This document shows, piece by piece, positions 18,136-27,000 of a DNA stretch of 64,000 nucleotides (positions are counted from its first letter, which is position 1; each line of letters begins with the position of its first letter). The notes beneath the pieces are model-generated. The model searched no databases and was not told the DNA's origin. It was given only the letters and a program-made list of their open reading frames with translations. This DNA comes from Microcella alkaliphila (GTDB taxonomy: Bacteria; Actinomycetota; Actinomycetes; Actinomycetales; Microbacteriaceae): assembly GCF_004216855.1 (NCBI RefSeq), contig NZ_SGXT01000015.1:1-64000 (forward strand), in the 5' to 3' direction. A program made the translations under genes and the position numbers.

Positions 18136-19571
18136 TGGCTCACCGTTTCCCCCCCGCATTCCTCTGGGGCGCGGCGACCGCCGCCGCCCAGATCGAAGGC
18201 GCCGCCCACGAAGACGGCAAGGGCGACTCCATCTGGGATGCGTTCGCTCGCGTCCCCGGCGCGATCGCCGGCGGCGACACCCCCGAACGCGCGGTCGACC
18301 ACTACCACCGGATGCCCGAGGACGTTGCGCTCATGCGCCGACTCGGTCTCGATTCGTACCGATTCTCGGTGAGCTGGGCGCGCGTCCAGCCCGACGGCGT
18401 GCGCACCAACGCCGCGGGCCTGGACTTCTACAGCCGGCTCGTCGACGAGCTGCTCACCGTAGGGATCCTGCCGTGGCTCACCCTCTACCACTGGGACCTG
18501 CCGCAGACGCTCGAAGAGGCCGGGGGCTGGCCGAACCGCGACACCGCTCACCGCTTCCTCGACTACGCGCACGCTGTCCACGATGTGCTCGGCGACCGCG
18601 TCGACCACTGGACGACCTTCAACGAGCCGCTGTGCTCCTCTCTTATCGGCTACGGCGGCGGTGAGCACGCACCGGGGCGCATGGAGCCGCGCGCGGCGCT
18701 CGGCGCGCTACACCACCAACACCTCGCGCACGGGCTGGCGACGCGAGCGCTGCGCGGGCGCGGCGCCGAGAACATCGGCATCACACTGAACCTCACCAAC
18801 GCGGTGCCGAACGACCCGAGCGACCCCGTCGACCTCGACGCGGCCGCGCGACTCGACGCGATCTGGAACGGCGCCTTTCTCGAGCCCCTACTGCTCGGCC
18901 GGTACCCGCAACTCTTCCTTGACAGCGTTGCCGACCACCGTTTCGCCGAGTTCATCCACGACGGCGACCTGGCGACGATCGCCGCCCCGCTCGACTTTCT
19001 CGGCGTGAACCACTATCACGACGACAACGTCAGCGGGCATCCGCTGCCACCCGAAACCCCGCCGGGGCTGCGACCCACCACGTATGCACGCGGCAGCATG
19101 TTCGTCGGATCCGAGGACCTGACCTTCCCCTCGCGCGGGTTGCCGCGCACGGCCATGGGCTGGGAGATCAACTCCGACGGGCTGCGCTCGCTGCTCGTGC
19201 GGCTGGGTCAGCAGTACCCGCAGCTGCCGCCCCTCTACGTCACCGAGAACGGCTCCGCCTGGGAGGACGTGGTCGGCGAGGACGGGAGTGTCGAGGACCC
19301 CGATCGCGTCGCCTACCTGGAGGACCACCTGGACGCCGTCGCCTCTGCCATCGAGGAGGGCGCCGACGTGCGCGGGTACTTTGTCTGGTCGCTGCTCGAC
19401 AACTTCGAGTGGGCGTGGGGCTACGACAAGCGCTTCGGCATCGTGCACGTCGACTACGACAGTCAACTGCGCACGGTCAAGCGCAGCGGGCACGTGTACG
19501 CCGAGATCATTCGCGCCCACCGGGATGCGGCGCCGACCCCCGCCGGGCAGGGCATCGCGGCCGCGATCTAG
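18135..19571 (+). CDS. bglC: Beta-glucosidase (GH1)
   Basis: 478 residues from the ATG at 18135, overlapping the cebG stop (TGATG). The N-terminus FPPAFLWGAATAAAQIEGA is the GH1 signature; the acid/base is E164 in TFNEP and the nucleophile E371 in VTENGSAW. No signal peptide, so it acts on imported cellobiose in the cytoplasm and releases glucose. Last gene of the cellobiose operon, with the regulator 36 nt downstream. Confidence 0.95.
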   Translation: MAHRFPPAFLWGAATAAAQIEGAAHEDGKGDSIWDAFARVPGAIAGGDTPERAVDHYHRMPEDVALMRRLGLDSYRFSVSWARVQPDGVRTNAAGLDFYSRLVDELLTVGILPWLTLYHWDLPQTLEEAGGWPNRDTAHRFLDYAHAVHDVLGDRVDHWTTFNEPLCSSLIGYGGGEHAPGRMEPRAALGALHHQHLAHGLATRALRGRGAENIGITLNLTNAVPNDPSDPVDLDAAARLDAIWNGAFLEPLLLGRYPQLFLDSVADHRFAEFIHDGDLATIAAPLDFLGVNHYHDDNVSGHPLPPETPPGLRPTTYARGSMFVGSEDLTFPSRGLPRTAMGWEINSDGLRSLLVRLGQQYPQLPPLYVTENGSAWEDVVGEDGSVEDPDRVAYLEDHLDAVASAIEEGADVRGYFVWSLLDNFEWAWGYDKRFGIVHVDYDSQLRTVKRSGHVYAEIIRAHRDAAPTPAGQGIAAAI

Positions 19572-19607
19572 GATGGGGCCACACCCCACCTCTACTGCGG
19601 AGCGCCC

Positions 19608-20627
19608 ATGACCCTCGAGACGTCGCCGCCGAGCGCGCCCACGCTCGAGCAGGTCGCCGCGGTCGCAGGCGTGTCGAGAGCGACGGTCTCGCGGGTGATC
19701 AACGACTCGCCGAAGGTGACCGTCGAGGCGCGGGAGGCGGTCTCGCGAGCGATCGCCGAGCTCGGCTATGTGCCAAACCGCGCGGCGCGCAGCCTGGCCT
19801 CGCGGCGCACCTTCGCGATCGCCCTCGTCATCCCCGAGAACACCGCGAAGTTTTTTGCCGACCCCTACTTCGCCTCCGTGATTCAGGGCGTGGCGATGGC
19901 GCTGTCGAGCACGAAGTACACCCTCAGCCTGCTCATCACGCCCGAGACGGACGCAGAGAAGAGCCGCAACTTCCTGCAGGCGGGCAACGTCGACGGGGCG
20001 CTCGTGCTCTCGCACCACTCCGACGACCGCGCATTCCTCGCCCTCGCCCGCACCATGCCGGTCGTGTTCGGCGGACGCCCCATGGGGCCGGAGGGCGAGC
20101 ACGCCTTCTACGTCGACGTCGACAACCGGGCCGCCGCGCGCGTGGCAACCGAGCACCTGATCGCTGGGGGCCGCACGCGCATCGCTACGATCGCGGGGCC
20201 GGCCGACATGGCCGCCGGTGTCGACCGCCTCGACGGCTGGCGCGACGCGCTGAACGCCGCAGGGCTCGCATCTTCCCTCGTCGAGCGCGCCGACTTCACG
20301 CCCGCGGGCGGATTCGAGGCGATGCGGAGGCTGCTCGCCCGCGGGGAGAGCTTCGACGCCCTCTTCGCGGCGAGCTCGCAGCTGGCTTCCGGCGCACTCT
20401 CCGCCATGCGGGATGCGGGCCTCGCGGTGCCCGCGGATGTCTCGATCACCTCGATCGACAACGACTATTTCGCCACCAACGCCAACCCGCGCCTCACGGC
20501 CATCGAGCAGCCGACCGTCGAGGTCGGGCGCACGATGGCGCGGCTGCTGATCGACCGCATCGAGGGACGCGAGATCTCTCGGGTGACGATCCTGCCGACG
20601 GCGCTCGTGCAGGGCCAATCGGCCTGA
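19608..20627 (+). CDS. celR: LacI-family transcriptional regulator, CelR-like
   Basis: 339 residues. An N-terminal helix-turn-helix TLEQVAAVAGVSRATVSRVI (about 12-31) with the hinge region YVPNRAARSLASRR is followed by a periplasmic-binding-protein-like effector domain. LacI proteins with a VSRATVSRV recognition helix bind palindromes with a central CG; the two GAGAGCGCTCTC sites upstream of cebE fit. Repression is expected to be relieved by cellobiose. RBS and start fit the ATG at 19608. Confidence 0.93.
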   Translation: MTLETSPPSAPTLEQVAAVAGVSRATVSRVINDSPKVTVEAREAVSRAIAELGYVPNRAARSLASRRTFAIALVIPENTAKFFADPYFASVIQGVAMALSSTKYTLSLLITPETDAEKSRNFLQAGNVDGALVLSHHSDDRAFLALARTMPVVFGGRPMGPEGEHAFYVDVDNRAAARVATEHLIAGGRTRIATIAGPADMAAGVDRLDGWRDALNAAGLASSLVERADFTPAGGFEAMRRLLARGESFDALFAASSQLASGALSAMRDAGLAVPADVSITSIDNDYFATNANPRLTAIEQPTVEVGRTMARLLIDRIEGREISRVTILPTALVQGQSA

Positions 20628-20666
20628 CGGGGGCGGCCGCAGTCGCCGATTCGAACCGCCGAGCCG

Positions 20667-21308
20667 TCAGCGTCGAGGCCACGACAGCCAACCAGCAGAC
20701 AGAGTCGCGAGCCGCTCGATAGCGGCTTCTCGTTTCGCGTCGGACACATGCGTCAGGCCGCCCGTTCCGGACATGCTTCCGGCGAACCGGTAGCCGTATG
20801 TTGCCCGACCATCCGCACGCCCTTGCGTTGCCACCGATTCACGGAAGCGACCATCGGCGACAGCGAGGACGTGGCTCTCCAGTTCGTCGGCTGCTCTCTC
20901 CCAGGTCTCGTCGCAGGCGTCGCAGCCACATACCGGGTAAGACGACTCCCACAGCACTCCCGCCGCGAGGACCACCCCCGGGTAGCCGGTCAGCGCAATG
21001 TCCAACGGTGCCGCGTCGACGGCACGTGGGCGCAACGTGTAAGCATCAATGATGGGGATCTGTCTCCTCCCGAGCTCGTCCGCGAGGGAGGCGCCACGCT
21101 CTATCTCAATGTCGAAGGTGAGAGTGAGGTGCGCAACGAGGGCTCGCGCGACCTCGTGTAGCGGCGCGAATCGCTCGGGGTGCGTGACGCAGCTGTACGA
21201 GTCTTCGGGAGGTCCAGCCAAGCCCCACCGCTCGCCGTAAGGAATCACAGTGCCGCTCACATCGCGGTACTCCTGAGGCGCGATCTCGGGGCGAACGTAC
21301 GACGTCAT
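20667..21308 (-). CDS. Conserved hypothetical protein (DUF6226-like)
   Basis: 213 residues from the ATG at 21308; a 19-residue extension to 21365 is unlikely. The motifs RPEIAPQEY, YGERWG, PEDSYSCVTHPERF and CGCDACDETWE recall actinobacterial proteins grouped as DUF6226 (recognised from memory, moderately sure). The Cys-rich CGCDAC could bind a metal. No signal peptide or membrane segment. Function unknown. It is convergent with celR, 40 nt apart, and a weak TGACGG/CCGTCA dyad spans the gap. Confidence 0.75.
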   Translation of the reverse strand: MTSYVRPEIAPQEYRDVSGTVIPYGERWGLAGPPEDSYSCVTHPERFAPLHEVARALVAHLTLTFDIEIERGASLADELGRRQIPIIDAYTLRPRAVDAAPLDIALTGYPGVVLAAGVLWESSYPVCGCDACDETWERAADELESHVLAVADGRFRESVATQGRADGRATYGYRFAGSMSGTGGLTHVSDAKREAAIERLATLSAGWLSWPRR

Positions 21309-21394
21309 GGCTCGATTGTGATGGATCGTCGAGAGCGTGTCGACGACCGGGGCCACCCAGCCCACTGCCGTGCAGCGCCGATAGGGTGCCCGGC

Positions 21395-21679
21395 ATGAGC
21401 CTCACCGTGACCCACGAGCCCGATGCCTCCCGCTATTCCGTGCACCGCGGCGACGAACTGCAGGGCTGGATCGACTACGACGTCGCCGGCGGCACCCTGC
21501 GGTTGTTGCACGCCGAAGTGCCCCCGCTCATGCGCAACAAGGGCGTGGGTGGTGAGGTCGTGCAGGCGATCCTCGACGAGGTTCGTAACACACGCGCGGA
21601 ACCGGTGCAGCCGGTGTGCGGGTTCGTGCGCATGTGGATGCGCCGGCATCCCGAATACGACGACCTCGCGCGTCGGTAG
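21395..21679 (+). CDS. Small GNAT-fold N-acetyltransferase (COG2388, YjdJ type)
   Basis: 94 residues from the ATG at 21395 (GTG at 21386 also possible). The protein is a shortened GNAT fold: YSVHRGDELQGWIDYDV strands, then PPLMRNKGVGGEVVQAILDEVR, which is the acetyl-CoA pyrophosphate loop and helix, and a C-terminal MRRHPEYDD. Small YjdJ-type proteins have this length. The acceptor is unknown; they are often called uncharacterised acetyltransferases. Monocistronic. Confidence 0.82.
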   Translation: MSLTVTHEPDASRYSVHRGDELQGWIDYDVAGGTLRLLHAEVPPLMRNKGVGGEVVQAILDEVRNTRAEPVQPVCGFVRMWMRRHPEYDDLARR

Positions 21680-21871
21680 CAGGCACTTCGCCGGTCTCGC
21701 CCGTGTGTGCAGCCGGCTCATGTGTCGAGCCAGTGTCGCGCAGCCCCGGTGGATGCCCCCGCGTCATGGCGTGTCGCGGCCGGCCCGCCGCGTGCCGCGA
21801 GACCCTCCGGGGCGACGCGACAACAGTGCGGCGCGGCGGGGCCTGCGCGACGCGAGTCGGCGCGAACGCGG

Positions 21872-22702
21872 CTAGTCGCGCAGCGGCAGGATGACCGGCC
21901 GCGAGCCCGGCGTCGGGTGGTACACCCGCACACCCAGGCCGTAGGCGCGGCCGACGCGCTCGGCGGTCAGCACTTCGTTCGGGGTGCCGATCGCGGCAAG
22001 GGTTCCGCCGGTGAGCATGCCGATGCGATCGGCGTATGCGGCCGCGAGCGAGAGGTCGTGCAGCACCACGACGACCGCGCGCCCCGCGCGGGCGAGGGCC
22101 AGGGATGCGCGCATCACGTCTTCTTGATGGCGCAGGTCGAGCGCCGCAGTCGGCTCATCGAGGAACACGATCTCGGTGCGCTGCGCGAGCACGCGGGCGA
22201 GCGACACCCGCGCGCGCTCGCCGCCCGACAGCGCGGTGAAGCGCCGCTCGACGAGGTGGCCGACGTCGGCGGTGCGCACCGCCTCGGCGATGGCTTTCTC
22301 GTCATCGTCGAACTGCGGGGTGCGCACCCACGGGTTGCGGCCCATGGCGACGATCTCGCGCACGAGGAAGGGGAAGCTCACCTCGCTGGCCTGGTTGAGT
22401 ACGGCGCGGCGACGGGCGAGCTCGATCGTGCGGTAGTCGCCGAGGCGCTTGCCGTCGAGTAGCACGGTGCCGTGGTCGTAGTCGAGTTCGCCGCTGAGGG
22501 CGCCGAGAAGCGTCGACTTGCCAGCACCGTTGGGGCCGACAAGCGCCAGCACCTCGCCGGTGCGCACCTCAAGGTTGACGTCGTGCAGGATCGGCCGGCC
22601 GTCACGTGTCACCCCGACGCCGCGCGCCTCAAGCACGACGCGACTCTCTGACGGGTGGGCGGGGATCGACCCGGTGACGGGCGTTCCGGGCAGGTCGCTC
22701 AT
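21872..22702 (-). CDS. hmuV: FecCD-associated heme/iron ABC transporter ATPase (HmuV-like)
   Basis: 276 residues from the ATG at 22702; the frame runs further upstream but that part lies in the permease gene. Walker A GPNGAGKST, Q-loop LNQASEV, signature LSGGERARV, Walker B IVFLDEPTAALDL, switch histidine VLHDLSLA. It starts ATGA-coupled to the permease. HmuV-type subunits energise uptake of heme or siderophore-bound iron. No binding protein is encoded in the window, so the ligand is unknown. It ends the lplA-permease-ATPase operon. Confidence 0.88.
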   Translation of the reverse strand: MSDLPGTPVTGSIPAHPSESRVVLEARGVGVTRDGRPILHDVNLEVRTGEVLALVGPNGAGKSTLLGALSGELDYDHGTVLLDGKRLGDYRTIELARRRAVLNQASEVSFPFLVREIVAMGRNPWVRTPQFDDDEKAIAEAVRTADVGHLVERRFTALSGGERARVSLARVLAQRTEIVFLDEPTAALDLRHQEDVMRASLALARAGRAVVVVLHDLSLAAAYADRIGMLTGGTLAAIGTPNEVLTAERVGRAYGLGVRVYHPTPGSRPVILPLRD

Positions 22703-23742
22703 CACGCCCACCCCCCGCTGCGTCGACGCTGCCGCCAGAGCAGGTAGAAGAAGAACGGCCCTCCGACCAGCGAGGTGAGCATGCCGATCGGCAGTTCGGC
22801 CCCGGCGATGAGGGTTCGGGTCATGAGGTCGGCGATGACGAGCAGGGCACCGCCGCCGACAGCGCTGGCGAGAATGAGACCGCGGTGGGCGGGCCCGATG
22901 ATCATGCGGATGATGTGCGGCACGACCAGGCCGACGAAGGCGATGATGCCGGTGAACGCGACCGCGGCACCCGTGAGTAGGGCGACGAGCACGATGGCGA
23001 CGATGCGCAGCCGCTCGACGTTGACCCCCAGCTGGCGGGCGTTGCGCTCGCCGAGTGCGAGCAGGTCGAGTCGGCGGGCGAGGAAGAGCGCGGCGAGCGT
23101 GCCGAACAGCGCTACGACGGCGACGATCAGCACCTGGTTCCACAGCGACCCGGCGATCGAGCCGAGCTGCCAGAACACGATCTGCTCGCGGCTGGCCGAG
23201 TCGGCGATGAACAGCACGAAGGCGATGCCGGCGTGCGCGAAGGCGTTGATGGCGATACCAGTGAGCAGCAAAGTGACGACCTCGGTGCGCCCCCCTGCCC
23301 GCGCGACGGCGTAGACGAGTAGCGTGGCCACTAGCCCGCCAAGGAAGGCGAACACCGCGACTCCCGGACCGCCGAGCACGCTCGCGCCGATCGTGATCGC
23401 AATGGATGCGCCGAGCGCGGCTCCTGAAGACACCCCGACGACGCCGGGCTCGGCGAGCGGGTTGCCGAAGATGGCCTGCATGACGGCGCCAGCGACGGCG
23501 AGCGATGCCCCCACCATGAGGCCCATGACGATGCGCGGGAAGCGCACGACCCACAGGGTGGACTCCACGATCGGGTCGGTCGGAGCCCACGCCGTGTCGA
23601 TGCCGATGGCCCGTAGCAGCGAGCCGAGCACCTCGGTGGGGGCGACGGCCAGCTGCCCCGTGACAGCGCTCGCAATGATGCCGCCGACCAGGAGGCCGGC
23701 GAGTAGCAGGACGAGCGCGGTCGCGCGCAGGCGCGACCTCAC
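22702..23742 (-). CDS. hmuU: FecCD-family iron/heme ABC transporter permease
   Basis: 346 residues with about ten predicted membrane segments (LVLLLAGLLVGGIIASAV near the start). The motifs FPRIVMGLMVGASLAVAGAV, FGNPLAEPGVVGVSSGAALG and FIAFVGLVVPHI(I)R are diagnostic of BtuC/FecCD permeases. It overlaps lplA (ATGA) at its start and hmuV at its end, so all three are coupled. The binding-protein partner must lie elsewhere. Confidence 0.93.
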   Translation of the reverse strand: MRSRLRATALVLLLAGLLVGGIIASAVTGQLAVAPTEVLGSLLRAIGIDTAWAPTDPIVESTLWVVRFPRIVMGLMVGASLAVAGAVMQAIFGNPLAEPGVVGVSSGAALGASIAITIGASVLGGPGVAVFAFLGGLVATLLVYAVARAGGRTEVVTLLLTGIAINAFAHAGIAFVLFIADSASREQIVFWQLGSIAGSLWNQVLIVAVVALFGTLAALFLARRLDLLALGERNARQLGVNVERLRIVAIVLVALLTGAAVAFTGIIAFVGLVVPHIIRMIIGPAHRGLILASAVGGGALLVIADLMTRTLIAGAELPIGMLTSLVGGPFFFYLLWRQRRRSGGWA

Positions 23743-24806
23743 GGCACCCGGTGCACCCAGCCGTGCGTGCCGAACTTCTCGGCGACAAGCTGCTCGACGC
23801 GGGCGCTCTCGTCGTCGGTGATGGCCCCCTCGGTGAGGCCGTACAGCCGGTCGAAGGTGTCGACGAGCGAGTCGATGATGGCGTCGCGGGTCATTCCGGT
23901 CTGCGACTTCAGCGGGTCGACGCGCTTGTTAGCGCTCGCGATGCCCTTGTCGCTAATCTTCTCGCGCCCGATGCGCAGCACCTGGGTCATGCGGTCGCCG
24001 TCCATGTCGTAGGCCATGGTCGTGTGGTGCAGCACGGCTCCGGCGCCGAGGCGCTTCTGCGCGGCGCCGCCGATCTTGCCGGCGGGGCTCGCGATGTCGT
24101 TGAGCGGCACGTATGAGGCGTCGATGCCGAGGTCGTGCAGGGCGGTCAGCACCCAGCTGTCGAGGAACGCGTACGACTCGGCGAAGCTCATGCCCTTCAC
24201 CAGGTCGACGGGCGCGTACAGCGAGTAGGTGATCGCCGACTGCGGCTCGATGAACATGGCACCGCCGCCCGACACGCGGCGCACGACCTCGAAGCCGTAG
24301 GCGGCAGCGTTGTCGAGGTCGACCTCGTTCTTCACGCTCTGGAACGACCCGATGACGACGGCGGGACTCGCCCACTCCCAGATGCGCAGCGTCGGCCCGC
24401 GCCGCCCGGCGCCGACCTCCTCGGTGAGCACCTGGTCGGTCGCCATCTGCTGCACGGGCTGCAGCGCCGGCCCGCGCACGAGCTGCCAGTCGTGGTCGGC
24501 GAACGTGGTGGCGCTGTTCACCGCTCGGCGGATCGTCGTCGCCACGGCCTCGGGGCTGAACCCCAGCAGCTGCGCCCCGGCCGGCACCGCGGCGGTGAGC
24601 GCCCGCGTGAGGGCGACAGCGTCGCTGTCGGCGCGCATCCCGGTGACGGCGCGTTCCATTTCGTGAACGGTCTCGTCGGGTTCGACGAAGAAATCGCCCG
24701 CGATTCGGATGCTCGCAATCGCGTCGTTCTCGACCGTCAGGTCGACGACAACAAGCTTTCCGCCGGGAACCTTGTATTCGCCGTGCAGGGGGCTCTCACC
24801 GCTCAT
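23739..24806 (-). CDS. lplA: Lipoate-protein ligase A
   Basis: 355 residues. The catalytic BPL/LplA domain (about 110-350) has WEWASPAVVIGSFQS, RRVSGGGAMF with the lipoate-binding glycine loop, and the lysine in PAGKIGGAAQKR. In front of it, residues 1-100 form the accessory domain (GEYKVPGGKLVVVDL), which in E. coli LplA is at the C-terminus; here the order is permuted. It adenylates lipoate and transfers it to E2 and GcvH lysines. The 2-oxoacid dehydrogenase E2 encoded near 38 kb is a possible target. First gene of the operon with the FecCD transporter. Confidence 0.9.
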   Translation of the reverse strand: MSGESPLHGEYKVPGGKLVVVDLTVENDAIASIRIAGDFFVEPDETVHEMERAVTGMRADSDAVALTRALTAAVPAGAQLLGFSPEAVATTIRRAVNSATTFADHDWQLVRGPALQPVQQMATDQVLTEEVGAGRRGPTLRIWEWASPAVVIGSFQSVKNEVDLDNAAAYGFEVVRRVSGGGAMFIEPQSAITYSLYAPVDLVKGMSFAESYAFLDSWVLTALHDLGIDASYVPLNDIASPAGKIGGAAQKRLGAGAVLHHTTMAYDMDGDRMTQVLRIGREKISDKGIASANKRVDPLKSQTGMTRDAIIDSLVDTFDRLYGLTEGAITDDESARVEQLVAEKFGTHGWVHRVP

Positions 24807-24816
24807 GCGGGCAAGC

Positions 24817-25653
24817 CTACTGAGCGGTGGCTACGGGAAGGCCGGGAGCGGCCGCGTACTGCGACCACGAGCCGGGGTAGAGGCGCCCGGCGGAAAGACC
24901 CGCGTACTCGAGGGCTATCAGCGTGTGGCAGGCGGTGACGCCCGAGCCGCAGTAGGCGACCACCTCGCGCTCGGCCGCGCCGGCCGCCGCGAAGCGCTCG
25001 CGCAGCACCTCCGGCGCGAGGTGCAGGCCGTCGGGTCCGACGTGGTCGCGGGTGGGCAGGTTCACCGCGCCGGGAATGTGGCCGGCGCGGGCGTCGACGG
25101 GTTCCTCTTCGCCGCGGTACCGCTCGGGCGCGCGGGCGTCGACCAGCAAGGGTCCCTCATCGGCGGATGCTCGGCTCACCTCGTCGAGGTCGGCCAATCG
25201 CTCGGCGGGCCACGCGCGGGTCGACAGCGACCGCGGCCGCGCGTCCACCGGGCCCGTCTCGAGCGCATCCTCGCCATGCGCGGTGACCCACGCATCCAGG
25301 CCGCCGTCGAGAAGGGCGGCGTCGTGGCCGACGGCCCGGAGCATCCAGACGAGACGCGCGGCGATGACGCCGCCGGCGTCGTCGTACGCGACCACGGCGT
25401 CGCCGTCGCCGATGCCGACCGCTCCGAGCCCCATCGCGAAGACCGCCGGGTCGGGCAGCGGGTGCCGACCATCGGCTGGCGTCGCGGGGGCGGCGAGCCA
25501 CGCGTCGAGGTCGACAAACACGGCGCCGGGAATGTGGCCGGCTTCGTGCGCCTCGCGCCCCGACCGCCCGTCGAGGTACCAGCGCACGTCGGCGACGACG
25601 ACCTCATCGCGGTGCTCGGCGAACCAGGAGGGAGAAACGATCGGCGGCAACAT
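24817..25653 (-). CDS. sseA: 3-mercaptopyruvate or thiosulfate sulfurtransferase (tandem rhodanese)
   Basis: 278 residues with two rhodanese domains: the inactive N-terminal one (VADVRWYLDG, HIPGAVFVDLD) and the catalytic C-terminal one (LLVDARAPERYRG, HIPGAVNLP, active-site C235 in AYCGSGVTAC). The loop CGSGVTA is the SseA/mercaptopyruvate form. Transfers sulfane sulfur to acceptors such as cyanide or thioredoxin in the cytoplasm. It ends 10 nt before the lplA start on the same strand, so the two may share a transcript. Confidence 0.92.
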   Translation of the reverse strand: MLPPIVSPSWFAEHRDEVVVADVRWYLDGRSGREAHEAGHIPGAVFVDLDAWLAAPATPADGRHPLPDPAVFAMGLGAVGIGDGDAVVAYDDAGGVIAARLVWMLRAVGHDAALLDGGLDAWVTAHGEDALETGPVDARPRSLSTRAWPAERLADLDEVSRASADEGPLLVDARAPERYRGEEEPVDARAGHIPGAVNLPTRDHVGPDGLHLAPEVLRERFAAAGAAEREVVAYCGSGVTACHTLIALEYAGLSAGRLYPGSWSQYAAAPGLPVATAQ

Positions 25654-25675
25654 GCACTCAGGCTAGGGTGCGGGC

Positions 25676-26026
25676 ATGGATTTCGTCGCCCTTGATCTCG
25701 TTCGCTTTGCCGCCGCCATCATGGGTGAAGCGGCCGACTCCGAGCGGGGGCTTGTCACGCGCCCTTTGCCGGTGACCGACGAGGGTGACGCCGCCCGGAT
25801 GCGCGTCATCGGCATCGGAATCGCCGCCGGTCACGTGCTTCCCGAGCACGACAACCGCGGCGAGGCCATGCTGCAGGTGCTCGCCGGATCGGTCACGCTG
25901 CTCAGCGCCGATGGTCGCGAAGTGCCACTCGCGACCGGGATGCTCGCGCCGATTCCGCAGGCACGTCACCGTGTCGAGGCGCACGAGACGAGCGCGCTGC
26001 TGCTCGTGCAGGTTGCGCGCGGCTAG
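25676..26026 (+). CDS. Small cupin-domain protein
   Basis: 116 residues. One cupin fold with GHVLPEHDNRGEAMLQVLAGSVTL (metal-ligand-like His, Glu) and the second motif PQARHRVEA. Function unknown; similar proteins bind small ligands or act as simple isomerases. It lies between the rhodanese (divergent) and a hydrolase (convergent, overlapping by 4 nt). Confidence 0.82.
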   Translation: MDFVALDLVRFAAAIMGEAADSERGLVTRPLPVTDEGDAARMRVIGIGIAAGHVLPEHDNRGEAMLQVLAGSVTLLSADGREVPLATGMLAPIPQARHRVEAHETSALLLVQVARG

Positions 26027-26925
26027 GCGGTTTCCTCCACCGACCCGGAGGCGCGGGCGCCCGCGAACAGGCGCTCGTCGAGCCAGGCCATGAGGTCGTC
26101 GCGCACCTCCTGCTGATTCGTCTCGTTGAAGATCTCGTGGCGCGCGCCCGGGTAGACGATCAGCTGCACGTCGCTCAGCCCTCCGCGCCCGACGTAGTCG
26201 TTGACCAGCTTCGCCGCGCTCTCTTCGCCGCCGAGTGGGTCGTCGTCGCCGACCATAATCAGCAGCGGCACGTCGCGGTCGAGCTTCTTCGGCCGGCCGT
26301 AGAGGCGCAGCGCGTCGAACAGGCCGAACAGCTTCAGAACCTTCGCGTCGGTGGTGAGTTCGTCGGCGACGAAGGCGGCGGCGACCTCGGGGTCGCGGCT
26401 CAGCCACTCGGCCCCGGTGTCGCCGAGGTGCGCGTGTCGGGCGTTCAACTCGCCCGCGTTCATGCCCCACGGCGTGCGGTGGGCGGTGCCCGTGAGCACG
26501 ACGGCGTCCCACGGCTGGCGGCCCGCGTTCAGCAGGTTCTGCGCCATCAGCGAGCCCCACGAGTGGGCGACGAGCGCGAGCGGCATTCCGGCGCGCTCTC
26601 GACGGATGATCGTGGCCAGGTCTCGCAGGTTCTGCTGCGTCGCGCGCAGCCCGCCCACGCCCAGCTTGCCAATCCTCGTCAGGTCGCCTGACCACTGCTC
26701 GACCCCGGTCGCTCCGTGACCGCGGTGGTCGTCGGCGTAGACGGCGTAGCCGCGGTTGACGAGGTCTTGCGCGAGCGCTTCGTAGCGCAGCGCGTGCTCA
26801 CCGACACCGTGTGCGATCTGGACGACGCCGCGGGGTTTCCCCGGCGACCAGACGTAGTAGTGCACCGTGACGCCGTGGTCGTCGACGAACGTGCGGTGAT
26901 CGCGCTCGGCGATGAATTTCACCAT
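26023..26925 (-). CDS. Alpha/beta-hydrolase, monoacylglycerol-lipase type
   Basis: 300 residues from the ATG at 26925, preceded by AAGGAGG. The oxyanion region is QIAHGVGEHALRYE, the nucleophile serine lies in HSWGSL, and the C-terminal histidine in YPGARHEIFNET with the acid in VGDDDPLGG. This is the lysophospholipase/monoglyceride-lipase pattern (COG2267). No signal peptide, so cytoplasmic. It is divergent from a MarR gene with a shared operator-like dyad, which may control it. The substrate is not deducible. Confidence 0.88.
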   Translation of the reverse strand: MVKFIAERDHRTFVDDHGVTVHYYVWSPGKPRGVVQIAHGVGEHALRYEALAQDLVNRGYAVYADDHRGHGATGVEQWSGDLTRIGKLGVGGLRATQQNLRDLATIIRRERAGMPLALVAHSWGSLMAQNLLNAGRQPWDAVVLTGTAHRTPWGMNAGELNARHAHLGDTGAEWLSRDPEVAAAFVADELTTDAKVLKLFGLFDALRLYGRPKKLDRDVPLLIMVGDDDPLGGEESAAKLVNDYVGRGGLSDVQLIVYPGARHEIFNETNQQEVRDDLMAWLDERLFAGARASGSVEETA

Positions 26926-26965
26926 CGATGGCCTCCTTGTGGGCCAGCGTACGCGCATCCATTCG

Positions 26966-26991
26966 TTACCCAGGTTAATGACCTAGGGTAA
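26966..26991. promoter_or_regulatory. MarR-type operator dyad between divergent genes
   Basis: TTACCCAGG at 26966-26974 and CCTAGGGTAA at 26982-26991 form an imperfect palindrome in the 75-nt gap between the hydrolase and the MarR gene. It covers the likely promoters of both, so one MarR dimer could repress both directions. Confidence 0.6.
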
Positions 26992-27000
26992 TGAGTTGCC

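Noticed and set aside
18888-20618. 576-residue ORF antisense to the beta-glucosidase and LacI genes
   Set aside because: It spans two clear genes and shows no domain.
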